Made by a program: the position numbers and the translations under genes. The notes beneath the pieces were generated by a model. It was given only the letters and a program-made list of their open reading frames with translations, had not been told where the DNA came from and made no database searches. Positions 1 through 7,546 of a DNA stretch of 34,099 nucleotides are shown one piece after another (the first letter of the stretch is position 1; the number at the start of each line of letters is the position of its first letter). The DNA is from Caryophanales bacterium UBA2753 (GTDB taxonomy: Bacteria; Bacillota_I; Bacilli_A; RFN20; CAG-826): assembly GCA_002353275.1 (NCBI GenBank), contig DEJH01000043.1:3803-37901 (forward strand), written 5' to 3'.

Positions 1-779
1 TTTTCATATTGTTGTTGATTTGGGTCTATATTTTCATTTTCATCGACTTCTTCTTCTCCTTCTCCCTCTCCTTCTCCTTCACCTTCTCCTTCACCTTCTA
101 CTGGATCAGTTGATTCTTCTCCTTCTTTAAGTGAAACTCTTAAAGGGTTTGGATCTTGATTTGGATCTGGATCTGGTTCTGGTTCTGGATCAGGAAGTAA
201 TTTGATTTGTAAATCATATCCATACCAATAAAGTTGATAATATATATCGGCAAAAGAAACAGGAACATAGCAATAAACGTAATCATCTTTATAGCTTGAA
301 TAGACAATTTTATCGATGACTTTACTATTTTTAACTAAGTCGATTGTCTCTTGAGGGATATCTAAGTCTTTTTCCATTAACGCCTTATAGATTTGTTTAA
401 CGTAATCAATGATAACGTCAATATCTAATCCCATAATAAGACGAGTTTCTCCCTTAGGAGTAACTTCTCCTGTCACTTGATAATAGCCAGGAATATGATA
501 TCTTCCATCTTCTTTTTTAATAACTTCAAGAGCTTCTTCTAAATCTGCAGGGATAAAAGAACCTTCTTGAGAGGAAGAGATGGAAGCGGCAAGGTCAAAT
601 TGTTTGAGGTTTTCTTCAGGAGTTCCATATTGTTCATTTGTTAAAGTTAAATAAATACCAAAATGGGTACCGGTTTCTTTGCCGAGTTGGAAAGTATAAG
701 TACCAGCGATATTACTTGGTGTACAAGATAATAATAGCGGTAAAGATGCCCCTAATAAGCCAATGTGTTTAAATTTCAT
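1..779 (-). CDS. Surface lipoprotein, 3' end beyond window (partial)
   Basis: The start codon ATG at 777-779 follows a good GGAGGT ribosome site, and the frame stays open for 259 codons to the left edge. The N-terminus is a lipoprotein signal, MKFKHIGLLGASLPLLLSC, with Cys19 as the lipidation site. The middle (residues about 25-195) is a globular region I do not recognise. From about residue 200 the protein turns into low-complexity sequence: alternating Pro-Glu/Pro-Asp, then Gly-Glu dipeptides, then acidic residues. Such acidic linkers usually separate the anchor from an outer domain, or lie between domains. Function unknown; likely exposed on the cell surface. Confidence 0.8.
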   Translation of the reverse strand, partial: MKFKHIGLLGASLPLLLSCTPSNIAGTYTFQLGKETGTHFGIYLTLTNEQYGTPEENLKQFDLAASISSSQEGSFIPADLEEALEVIKKEDGRYHIPGYYQVTGEVTPKGETRLIMGLDIDVIIDYVKQIYKALMEKDLDIPQETIDLVKNSKVIDKIVYSSYKDDYVYCYVPVSFADIYYQLYWYGYDLQIKLLPDPEPEPDPDPNQDPNPLRVSLKEGEESTDPVEGEGEGEGEGEGEGEEEVDENENIDPNQQQYE

Positions 780-806
780 AATTTGACCTCCACATTCTTA
801 TATTTT

Positions 807-831
807 ATTTAATCTTAATTCTAGATTAAAT
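807..831. repeat. A/T-only-rich inverted repeat at acyltransferase stop
   Basis: ATTTAATCT (807-815) and AGATTAAAT (823-831) are perfect 9-bp inverted arms with a 7-base loop. The repeat overlaps the stop codon of the acyltransferase (826-828). On the minus strand it is not followed by a T run, so it is a poor terminator; it may be an operator for the lipoprotein that starts at 779, or chance in AT-rich DNA. Confidence 0.3.
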
Positions 832-1812
832 GTTTTTTTGCTTAAATAATTTTTGGTTTACTAATTTTGCTAAGAAATAAATGAGTAAGGCAAAAACGAT
901 TGTAAATAAATAAACTAAAACTGTCTGAGAATAAATACTATGAGTGTACATCGTGACATTCATTGCTCCACACATAAATGTTTGATTAAGTAAAAAGATC
1001 TCATATGTTAATTTGTCGGTGAATTCTAAGAACTTAATCTTCTGAAGTCGGTTAATAAATTTGCTTAAAAGTAAAAAGATAAATAAGGTAGAAACACCGA
1101 AAACCATCAAAGAAAACCCACGAATTATATAATGTAAGCTTCCTTTAATTCGAATCACACCCACTAGCATGTAGTGTGTTAATAAGATTGAACCAGCAAA
1201 AATAATTGCCCAAATTAATAAGTGTGACAAGTCTTTAAGTTGGTATTTATCAACATAAACGTTAAAGAACTTTTTGCCAACAAAATACCCGATTAAATAA
1301 CTAGTAGCGATATAAGTTGGTTCAACTTTAATGATGAAAGCAGTTTCAATTCCTAAAACTAAAGCAAAGATGATTAAAGAAATCCACCACTTCTTGTCTA
1401 AAAACGGGGTGATTAAATAACAAAATAAGATATAAGGTATGTAATAAAAATTACCTGGTTCAATTAATAGTCCATGATTATAAGCGCGATAACCAACAAA
1501 TGTTGAAATGAAATCACTATGATGAGTAATTAACATAAAAAGAAGATTCCAAATCACCATCAAAATTAACGCGATTATAGCGGGAATCAATAATCTTTTT
1601 ACACGGGTTAAATAAAAATCTTTTATTGAAGTTATTTTCTTTAAAGAAAATAGAAAACCGCTTAACGCTGTTAAACCAAGTAAGAATTTTGATAAATAAA
1701 TGGTGCTAGTAATATCGATAGGATAACAAATAAAAAAGATATGAAACTGTAACACTAAAATAGTCGCAATTAGGCGATATAGTGATAACGAATAATATCT
1801 TTTTTCTTCCAT
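826..1812 (-). CDS. Membrane acyltransferase, acyltransferase-3 (OafA-like) family
   Basis: An integral membrane protein of 328 residues with about ten hydrophobic segments. Family features are visible at the N-terminus: a Ser-Leu-Tyr-Arg-Leu opening segment, His24 at the end of the first membrane helix (the usual catalytic His of this family), an SGFLFS motif and an FYLTRVKRLLIP segment. Members transfer acetyl or other acyl groups to sugars of cell-surface polymers. The substrate cannot be read from sequence. The start lies 3 bases after the DegV stop with no clear ribosome site, so translation is probably coupled to DegV. Confidence 0.8.
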   Translation of the reverse strand: MEEKRYYSLSLYRLIATILVLQFHIFFICYPIDITSTIYLSKFLLGLTALSGFLFSLKKITSIKDFYLTRVKRLLIPAIIALILMVIWNLLFMLITHHSDFISTFVGYRAYNHGLLIEPGNFYYIPYILFCYLITPFLDKKWWISLIIFALVLGIETAFIIKVEPTYIATSYLIGYFVGKKFFNVYVDKYQLKDLSHLLIWAIIFAGSILLTHYMLVGVIRIKGSLHYIIRGFSLMVFGVSTLFIFLLLSKFINRLQKIKFLEFTDKLTYEIFLLNQTFMCGAMNVTMYTHSIYSQTVLVYLFTIVFALLIYFLAKLVNQKLFKQKNI

Positions 1813-1815
1813 GAA

Positions 1816-2700
1816 TTAATAAGCTTCTTTATTGATATAAAATACAGCGATGGATTTTGGTCCAATATGAGCGCCAGAAATCAAATCATACTCATATATC
1901 TCAATATTTTTAACGCCGCCTAAAGTTAAGAGTTCTTTCATCTTTAAGGCGCTATCAATATTGTCACAGTGAGTGATATACACTACTTGTTCTTTAGAAA
2001 GATCAATTTTATCAAGCACTAATTTTGAAAGTTGTTTTAAAGCGTTATTACTTCCAATCGCGCTTCCAGCAAAAGCAATTTTTGATTCACTATTTCTTTT
2101 AAGAAGAATCTTAATATTTAATAAATGAACAAATCTCGCAAAAGCTTTACCAACTCGACCAGTCTTTAATAAGAATTTAATGTTATCGACAGTGAAATCA
2201 CTTCTTACATAACGTTTAAATTCTTCAGCTTCTTTAACGATTTCTTCAAAACTTTTCCCTTCTTTTATTAATTCATGAGCGTGAATTGCCTGAAGACCTT
2301 CTCCTAATCCAGCGGTCATTGAGTCAATAACTTCAACTACATTATCGTTAAATTCTTGATTGATTGCTTCTTTTGCTAAACAAGCTGAATTATATGTTCC
2401 AGAGATCCCTTTTGCCATCGTGAAACAAATGACTTTATTGCCTTTTTCTGCTTCTTTTTTAAACACTTCTTGATAATCTCCAGGAGAGACTAAGGAAGTT
2501 CTCACTTCTTCTCCTTCTTCCATCAGTTTGAAATATGTTTTTGAAAATTCAGTGATATCAATTTTATCTTCGTAACATAAATATTCTTGGTCTTTGATAT
2601 ATAAATGAACATTCATGACGATGATGTCATCTAAGTTTTTTTCTTTAATAATTTGTGGAAATAAGTTGCTTACTGCATCCACAACAATTTTTATTCCCAT
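1816..2700 (-). CDS. DegV family fatty-acid-binding protein
   Basis: A 294-residue DegV/EDD-fold protein. In Firmicutes these bind a fatty acid and present it to fatty acid kinase FakA. Visible signatures are GISGTYNSACLAKE, a segment ending FLLKTGRVGKAF, and a C-terminal THCDN-x-DSALKMKELL region. The N-terminal motif has drifted to VDAVSNLFP rather than the common DSxxDLP. I chose ATG 2698-2700, preceded by AGAGGT; the frame stays open to 2778, but that extension reads through the upstream terminator hairpin and is unlikely to be translated. No FakA is in the window. It probably shares a transcript with the acyltransferase. Confidence 0.85.
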   Translation of the reverse strand: MGIKIVVDAVSNLFPQIIKEKNLDDIIVMNVHLYIKDQEYLCYEDKIDITEFSKTYFKLMEEGEEVRTSLVSPGDYQEVFKKEAEKGNKVICFTMAKGISGTYNSACLAKEAINQEFNDNVVEVIDSMTAGLGEGLQAIHAHELIKEGKSFEEIVKEAEEFKRYVRSDFTVDNIKFLLKTGRVGKAFARFVHLLNIKILLKRNSESKIAFAGSAIGSNNALKQLSKLVLDKIDLSKEQVVYITHCDNIDSALKMKELLTLGGVKNIEIYEYDLISGAHIGPKSIAVFYINKEAY

Positions 2701-2724
2701 GGTGTTACCTCTATTTATAAGTGT

Positions 2725-2739
2725 ATTGATTATATCAAT
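2725..2739 (-). promoter_or_regulatory. degV -10 box inside a palindrome
   Basis: TATAAT (2729-2734 on the minus strand) lies 28 bases upstream of the degV start, and sits inside ATTGAT-TAT-ATCAAT (2725-2739), a perfect 6-bp inverted repeat. No good -35 is seen at the expected distance. The palindrome over the -10 could be a repressor site. Confidence 0.35.
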
Positions 2740-2762
2740 CTTTTCAAAATAAAGGTATAAAG

Positions 2763-2790
2763 AAAAAAGACCACTCATTTATGAGTGGCC
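2763..2790 (-). terminator. Rho-independent terminator of the feo operon
   Basis: CCACTCAT (2771-2778) and ATGAGTGG (2781-2788) form an 8-bp stem, followed on the minus strand by six T (2768-2763). It lies just past the FeoB-associated protein gene. Confidence 0.9.
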
Positions 2791-2797
2791 CTTATTA

Positions 2798-2995
2798 TTA
2801 TTTATCACACTGTGAACAGTATTTGTGATATTCCTTTAGTAGTTGCTTTTTACTTTTATGACAACAAGCACATTCTCCAGTTGGTAAATGGTGAATTTTT
2901 TTATAGATATATCGACCAATAAGTAAGCCGAAAAAGAGAGTCAAAACTATAATTGTAACCACCATTAATAATGTAGAGATTGCTTCGTTAGACAT
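2798..2995 (-). CDS. FeoB-associated Cys-rich membrane protein
   Basis: A 65-residue protein with one membrane helix (about residues 8-31) and a short tail holding two cysteine groups, CACC (42-45) and CSQC (60-63). This matches the small FeoB-associated Cys-rich proteins found beside feoB in many Firmicutes. The cysteines could bind iron or help pass it on, but the role is not established. It starts 6 bases after feoB and closes the operon before the terminator. Confidence 0.8.
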   Translation of the reverse strand: MSNEAISTLLMVVTIIVLTLFFGLLIGRYIYKKIHHLPTGECACCHKSKKQLLKEYHKYCSQCDK

Positions 2996-3001
2996 ATTAT
3001 A

Positions 3002-5350
3002 TTAAGCCTCCACTAATTTGTTATCTTTCTTCTTAAGAATATATCTCACTAAGAAATATGCACCGACTCCTAAAGCTAATAATCCAATTGTCACTGGGAT
3101 TGCCCAGGCTAATGAGGAGAGGGAGAACATTGATAAGAATGAATAAATGAATGTTGCACCAACATAAGAAGCAACTAACCAGAATAGTAAAGTCCATTTG
3201 AATTTACCTTTTGGTAATTCAGCTTTAGCAGTAGCAGTAGCAGCAAAGCAAGGAATAGTTAACATGTTAAAGGCAATAAATGAGATACAGCCTTGCCATG
3301 TAATTCCACTAGCGGCAATCATTTGAGCAGCCGCTTCAATTCCATCTTCATCAGCTTCAATCGCTTCAATAACTTCTGGAGATAAGCTAGAGATAACAAT
3401 GGTTGCCATTGTAATAAAGGTAGCAACAACGTTTTCTTTGGCGATTAATCCAGTGATAGCGGCAACTGCAAAGACAAATCCTAATGAAGTGAGTTGTGAA
3501 CCAAATCCAAGAGGTGTGAAGAATGGTTGAATGAATTGACCAATACTATAAAGGATTGATCCTTCAAATGTTCCAAGATACCACCAGTTCCATCCAAAGT
3601 TAGATAAGAACCAAATCACGATTGTGGAAGCTAAAATGATGGTGAAAGCTTTTTTCACGAAATGTTTAGCTTTATCCCAAAGGTGAATCATTAAAGATTT
3701 GAATTGTGGCCAGTGATAAGCAGGTAACTCCATAATAAATGGAGCAACATCCCCTCTCATTGTTGTTTTTCTCATTAAGATTAAGCAAACAATAGCGGCA
3801 ACAATACCAACGACATACATTGAATAAGTAATCACATCAGCGTTACCAAATCCAAAATATTGAACAAGTCCTCCTGCGATCGCGACTAAAATTGGGAGTT
3901 TAGCGCCACAAGAGAAGAATGGAATAACTCTAATAGTTGCGGTCTTTTCTTTTTCATCTGCTAGAGTTCTAGTGTTAATCATTGCAGGAACCGAACAACC
4001 AAATCCCATAATCATTGGGATAAAAGCACGACCAGATAAACCGAATTTTCTAAAGATTCGATCTAAGATAAAGGCAACACGAGCCATATATCCAGTATCT
4101 TCCATAATTGAGAAGAACAAGAATAAAACTAAGATTTGTGGTAAGAAGCCTAAGATGGCGAATAATCCACCTAACACTCCATCACAAATTAAGCCAGTAA
4201 ACCATTGCGCGTTTTCTGGTAAACCCATCACCATCGCATTACGAATCACACCCATGCCATTAGTTAAAGCAGGGACATCATCGCCAATTAAAGCAGCGAA
4301 TGACTGGTCGAATAAATTAAACAAGATTACTCCAGGAGAGTTAATTCCATTTGCTGTCCAGAACAAACCTTCATAAATTGTTCCTTCTAAAGAAGGGGTA
4401 AATTGAACTCCAAAGGCGTGTAAGAAGAGGAAGTCTTCCGCGAATGTTAAATGGAAGACAAAGAATAAAATGACAGCGAAGATTAATAAACCCCACACTT
4501 TATGAGTGAGAACCTTATCGATTCTGTCACTCTTAGTGGATTTAACTTCACCATTTTTCTTCTCATTTTTTTCACTTCTAGTAATCGCATTAGAGAAATT
4601 AGAGGAGATATAGTTATATCTCTCATCAGCGATAATCGCTTCGATATCATCTCCAAAAGTTTCGTCATTAAATGTCTTTTTGAATTCTTCCACCATTGGG
4701 AGAAGATCTTCATGCATCTTAGTTTCAATTTCATCGTTTTCCACTAATTTGACGGCGTGGAAAAGAGGATTTTCGACTTTCTTTCCTTTGAATGCGATTC
4801 TGACATCACCAATGAGATGAGTTAAATCTTTGTTAACTAAAACTGTTTTTCCTTCTCTTTTGCTCTCGCTTACTTTATAAGCGGCTTCCATAAGTTCTTT
4901 GAGATTATTTTCTTCAAGAGCACTGATTTTGATAACAGGCACTCCAAACTTCTTCTCTAAGATTTTCTCATCAAGAGAATCACCAGCTTTTTCTAAAACG
5001 TCCATCATATTGATGGCAATTACTACTGGAACATCAATTTCCAATAATTGTGTTGTTAAATAGAGGTTTCTTTCTAAGTTTGTGGCGTCAACAATATTAA
5101 TCACACAGTCAGGTTTTTCATCAAGAATGTAATTTCTTGAGATAACTTCTTCACTGGTGTAAGGGGAAAGAGAATAAATACCAGGAAGGTCAATGATTGA
5201 CACTGGCTCTTTAAGTTTCTTATAAACACCATCTTTCTTTTCGACAGTAACTCCAGGCCAGTTACCCACATGAGCGGTGCTACCGGTTAAATTGTTAAAA
5301 AGGGTTGTTTTTCCACAGTTAGGATTACCAATTAAAGCAAAACGTTTCAT
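3002..5350 (-). CDS. feoB: Ferrous iron transport protein B
   Basis: FeoB imports Fe(II) across the membrane. The 782-residue protein starts with a G domain: GNPNCGKT (8-15), DLPG (54-57), NMMD (114-117). A helical spacer leads to a membrane part with the two paired gate regions, seen in GCSVPAM and in FFSCGAKLPI. The start ATG follows AAGGAGG inside the end of feoA. All nucleotide-binding motifs are intact and the length is normal for the full-size family. It is co-transcribed with two feoA genes upstream and a small Cys-rich protein downstream. Confidence 0.97.
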   Translation of the reverse strand: MKRFALIGNPNCGKTTLFNNLTGSTAHVGNWPGVTVEKKDGVYKKLKEPVSIIDLPGIYSLSPYTSEEVISRNYILDEKPDCVINIVDATNLERNLYLTTQLLEIDVPVVIAINMMDVLEKAGDSLDEKILEKKFGVPVIKISALEENNLKELMEAAYKVSESKREGKTVLVNKDLTHLIGDVRIAFKGKKVENPLFHAVKLVENDEIETKMHEDLLPMVEEFKKTFNDETFGDDIEAIIADERYNYISSNFSNAITRSEKNEKKNGEVKSTKSDRIDKVLTHKVWGLLIFAVILFFVFHLTFAEDFLFLHAFGVQFTPSLEGTIYEGLFWTANGINSPGVILFNLFDQSFAALIGDDVPALTNGMGVIRNAMVMGLPENAQWFTGLICDGVLGGLFAILGFLPQILVLFLFFSIMEDTGYMARVAFILDRIFRKFGLSGRAFIPMIMGFGCSVPAMINTRTLADEKEKTATIRVIPFFSCGAKLPILVAIAGGLVQYFGFGNADVITYSMYVVGIVAAIVCLILMRKTTMRGDVAPFIMELPAYHWPQFKSLMIHLWDKAKHFVKKAFTIILASTIVIWFLSNFGWNWWYLGTFEGSILYSIGQFIQPFFTPLGFGSQLTSLGFVFAVAAITGLIAKENVVATFITMATIVISSLSPEVIEAIEADEDGIEAAAQMIAASGITWQGCISFIAFNMLTIPCFAATATAKAELPKGKFKWTLLFWLVASYVGATFIYSFLSMFSLSSLAWAIPVTIGLLALGVGAYFLVRYILKKKDNKLVEA

Positions 5351-5351
5351 C

Positions 5352-5591
5352 TTAATTGTCCTCCTTAACTTCTAAAACGACTAAACAAGCTTCACTTTTT
5401 CTTAAAGTTAACTCGTAGCCTCTAATTGTGACTTCAAGAGGATCTCCTAAAGGAGCTTTTTTACGTAAATAGACTGTTGCTCCTGGAGTCACACCCATAT
5501 CAAACAGTCTTCTACGAAGGCGACCTTCACCTTCTACTTTCTTAATTAGGCCAGTCTCGCCTATTTTAAATTCATCTAGTCTTTTAAGCAT
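5352..5591 (-). CDS. feoA: FeoA-domain protein (second of pair)
   Basis: A 79-residue SH3-like FeoA protein. Typical features: GETGLIKKVEGEGRLRRRLFDMG followed by PGATV and a basic PLGDPLEV strand ending in LRKSEA. FeoA proteins bind or regulate the FeoB G domain. It has an AAGGAAGG ribosome site and ends 1 base before feoB. Confidence 0.92.
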   Translation of the reverse strand: MLKRLDEFKIGETGLIKKVEGEGRLRRRLFDMGVTPGATVYLRKKAPLGDPLEVTIRGYELTLRKSEACLVVLEVKEDN

Positions 5592-5605
5592 AAATTCCTT
5601 CCTTT

Positions 5606-5818
5606 CTACGCAACTAGAATTTTGCTAGCGATAGAACGATCTAACGCTAGTCTACCTTCTTTAATGGCGATAACTACTCCACCATTAACAGAAGAAATAA
5701 CGGTAATATTGGAGTTCACTAAAATACCAAGACTTTCCAAATGTTTCTTGGTTTTATCATCAGCGAGAATTTTTACTACTCTCATTTCTTGATTAACTGG
5801 GGCAAGTCCGATTGGCAT
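5606..5818 (-). CDS. feoA: FeoA-domain protein (first of pair)
   Basis: A 70-residue second FeoA-type protein, clearly different in sequence from its neighbour (MPIGLAPVNQEMRVVKI start, SLGILVNSNITV core, ALDRSIASKILV end). Two separate feoA genes before feoB are common in Clostridia and related groups. It is the first gene of the feo transcript and has a very strong ribosome site, AAAGGAGG, 6 bases before ATG. Confidence 0.9.
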   Translation of the reverse strand: MPIGLAPVNQEMRVVKILADDKTKKHLESLGILVNSNITVISSVNGGVVIAIKEGRLALDRSIASKILVA

Positions 5819-5836
5819 AATAGCTCCTCCTTTATA

Positions 5837-5852
5837 GTTAGTCTTAACTAAC
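5837..5852 (-). promoter_or_regulatory. Predicted iron box 1 (downstream of feo -10)
   Basis: GTTAGT-CTTA-ACTAAC, perfect 6-bp arms. It begins 7 bases after the feo -10 box, so it covers the likely transcription start. Its placement suits repression by the DtxR-type protein encoded just upstream. The sequence recalls the inner TTAG...CTAA halves of DtxR/IdeR operators. See also 5895-5910 and 7433-7448. Confidence 0.75.
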
Positions 5853-5859
5853 CAATACT

Positions 5860-5887
5860 ATTATATGCTCCTAAAAATAAATGTAAA
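5860..5887 (-). promoter_or_regulatory. feo operon promoter
   Basis: Minus-strand TTTACA (5887-5882), 16 bases, TATAAT (5865-5860). The start codon of the first feoA is about 41 bases beyond the -10. Predicted iron boxes lie directly on both sides. Confidence 0.75.
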
Positions 5888-5894
5888 TAAAAAA

Positions 5895-5910
5895 GTTAGT
5901 TTTGACTAAC
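5895..5910 (-). promoter_or_regulatory. Predicted iron box 2 (upstream of feo -35)
   Basis: GTTAGT-TTTG-ACTAAC, the same palindrome as at 5837-5852, lying 7 bases upstream of the feo -35. Two sites on either side of the promoter would allow cooperative blocking. The right arm is followed by a further TAAC, giving an overlapping half-site. Confidence 0.75.
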
Positions 5911-5945
5911 TAACTCTTATATATATCCTTATATAAATATAATAT

Positions 5946-6317
5946 TTATTTCTCTACGAATTTCGCGTGTTTTTTAATTGCTTCCCAAGTCTTATCTGAG
6001 ATATCATGTTCCATTTTACAGGCATCTTCTTTAGCGGTTTTTTCATCTACCCCTAAATAGATGAGCATTCTTGTTAATATCACATGTTTTTCTAATGTTT
6101 TTTCAGCAATTGCTAATCCACTTTCAGTTAAAGAAATTTCACCTTTAGAGTTGATATTAATATATCCGGCCTCTTTAAGTTTATTCATCGCCACTGAAAC
6201 TGAAGGTTTAGAAAAAGACATCTCTCTAGCGATATCAATCGCATGAACCGTTTCTTTTATTTGAGAAATTTGAAGAATTTTTTCTAAATAATCTTCTTGG
6301 CTTTCTAATCGTTTCAT
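5946..6317 (-). CDS. DtxR/MntR family metal-dependent repressor, short form
   Basis: A 123-residue winged-helix repressor plus dimerisation region, without the C-terminal SH3 domain of long DtxR. Helix-turn-helix: about residues 25-50 (IDIAREMSFSKPSVSVAMNK). Likely metal ligands: Asp9, Glu12, His78, Cys100, Glu103, His104. The DACKMEH motif has Cys as in DtxR/IdeR, whereas the QEDYLE start has Asp as in MntR. Neighbouring feo and ZIP genes argue for Fe(II) or Mn(II) sensing. I used ATG 6315-6317; an in-frame TTG at 6335 is also possible, and neither has a strong ribosome site. It follows the ZIP gene in the same transcript. Confidence 0.88.
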   Translation of the reverse strand: MKRLESQEDYLEKILQISQIKETVHAIDIAREMSFSKPSVSVAMNKLKEAGYININSKGEISLTESGLAIAEKTLEKHVILTRMLIYLGVDEKTAKEDACKMEHDISDKTWEAIKKHAKFVEK

Positions 6318-6338
6318 AAAGGTATTATAAACCAATTT

Positions 6339-6353
6339 ATAAACTTAGTTTAT
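6339..6353. repeat. Palindrome at ZIP/repressor gene junction
   Basis: ATAAACT-T-AGTTTAT, perfect 7-bp arms, overlapping the stop codon of the ZIP gene and lying about 20 bases before the repressor start. It differs from the GTTAGT boxes; it may be an internal operator or a weak hairpin. Confidence 0.3.
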
Positions 6354-7147
6354 TAAAATTGAATACAGTCTAACGCAAGCATAATCACAAAACCAATGAT
6401 AAATGACCACACCCCAAAATGATTATGACCTTCACTAGTCATCTCTGGAATCATTTCTTCACTCACAACATAGATCATGCATCCAGCAGCAAAAGCTAAG
6501 GCCCAAGGCATGATTCCTTGGATTTGCATCGCTAAGAAAAGACCAATAATTGCAGCGATTGGTTCCACTATTCCTGATAGCATTCCAAAAATAAAGGCTT
6601 TAAAAGAGGACCCTGTTTCACTTTTGATTGGTAAAGAGACCACTGCTCCTTCTGGAATATTTTGTATCCCAATACCAATTGCTAAAAGTAAAGCACCAAC
6701 AAGTAAAGCGTTATTATTTGGAGTAGAAAGAGCAACTCCAAAAGCGATTCCAACCGATAAACCTTCTGGAACATTATGAATTGTGACCGCTAAAAACATT
6801 TTAGAAGTTTTACTCATTTTACGAGTAGGAAGTCCTTCATCTTGTTTTTCAGAGACATGAAAATGAGGAACAATTTTATCAATTCCCCACAAAAACAAGG
6901 CGCCTAAAACAATTGAAATCATCACGATTACAAAGCTAGGCAAATAACTAACATTAGTTTCTAAAGCAGGTTTGATTAATGAGAAAAAAGAGGCTGAAAG
7001 CATCACTCCAGAAGCAAAACCGATAAAGATCTTGCTTAATTTAGGGGAGATATCTTTTTTACGAATAAAGAAAACAAACAAAGCCCCTAAAGTTGTACAA
7101 ATAAAAATTAGGGGTATCCCGATTAAAGGATAGAGATAATTAGGCAT
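6353..7147 (-). CDS. ZIP family metal transporter
   Basis: An 8-helix, 264-residue ZIP transporter for import of Zn, Fe or Mn ions. The two signature metal-site motifs are intact: HNVPEG (124-129) in helix 4 and QNIPEG (162-167) in helix 5. A short His-containing loop (PHFHVSEK, about 94-101) lies before helix 4. It starts 1 base after the HMA-domain gene and precedes the DtxR-type repressor, so uptake and its regulator are made together. The cation is not certain; co-regulation with feo favours Fe or Mn. Confidence 0.92.
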   Translation of the reverse strand: MPNYLYPLIGIPLIFICTTLGALFVFFIRKKDISPKLSKIFIGFASGVMLSASFFSLIKPALETNVSYLPSFVIVMISIVLGALFLWGIDKIVPHFHVSEKQDEGLPTRKMSKTSKMFLAVTIHNVPEGLSVGIAFGVALSTPNNNALLVGALLLAIGIGIQNIPEGAVVSLPIKSETGSSFKAFIFGMLSGIVEPIAAIIGLFLAMQIQGIMPWALAFAAGCMIYVVSEEMIPEMTSEGHNHFGVWSFIIGFVIMLALDCIQF

Positions 7148-7148
7148 A

Positions 7149-7397
7149 TTATTTCCATCCTAAAAATCTTTTAATAGCGGCAGTTTTCGTAAATGAGGTA
7201 ATTTTATATCCGGTTGGATCAAGTACTTTTTTAAAATCTTCAAGCGTGTAATTCTCTTCTGAAAACACTAATAAGATGTCTTTATAATGGTTTGCTTTTG
7301 CTTTTTTGATTTTAAGATGTTTACTCACTTCTTCTTCAACATGCATCTCGCACATTCCGCATCCCATTCCATCAATTCCTAATATATATTTGTTCAT
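7149..7397 (-). CDS. Heavy-metal-associated (HMA) domain protein
   Basis: An 82-residue cytosolic protein with a GMGCGMC metal site (Cys13, Cys16) near the N-terminus and a ferredoxin-like pattern, as in CopZ-type metallochaperones. The motif is GMGCxxC rather than the common GMTCxxC. It is the first gene of the HMA-ZIP-repressor transcript, which suggests handling of the metal moved by ZIP, although HMA proteins usually bind Cu or Zn. A GGAAGTG ribosome site precedes the start. Confidence 0.82.
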   Translation of the reverse strand: MNKYILGIDGMGCGMCEMHVEEEVSKHLKIKKAKANHYKDILLVFSEENYTLEDFKKVLDPTGYKITSFTKTAAIKRFLGWK

Positions 7398-7432
7398 AAT
7401 TTCACTTCCTTTGTCATCACCACTTTTAATTA

Positions 7433-7456
7433 GTTAGTTAAGACTAACTTAATATA
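7433..7456 (-). promoter_or_regulatory. Predicted iron box 3 and -10 of HMA-ZIP-repressor operon
   Basis: GTTAGT-TAAG-ACTAAC (7433-7448) repeats the palindrome of the feo promoter. On the minus strand a TATATT -10-like box (7456-7451) lies 2 bases upstream of it. No convincing -35 is seen. An extra half-site GTTAGT lies at 7508-7513. This implies negative autoregulation of the repressor with its ZIP partner. Confidence 0.65.
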
Positions 7457-7514
7457 TCATAGAGATTCCACAAATGCGAAATAAACGATATATTATTTTC
7501 ATTTATTGTTAGTT

Positions 7515-7542
7515 AAGAAAAAGACCTTAAGGTCATTTTCTT
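7515..7542 (-). terminator. Terminator of the Tyr-rich lipoprotein gene
   Basis: Arms 7515-7526 and 7531-7542 pair over 12 positions with one mismatch around a TTAA loop; the core is GACCTTAAGGTC. The T-rich 3' arm follows on the minus strand, 5 bases past the stop codon. Confidence 0.75.
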
Positions 7543-7546
7543 AATT

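Noticed and set aside
2701..2778. Longer DegV start at 2778
   Set aside because: The extension lies across the upstream terminator and the -10 box; ATG 2700 has a ribosome site and starts the conserved domain.
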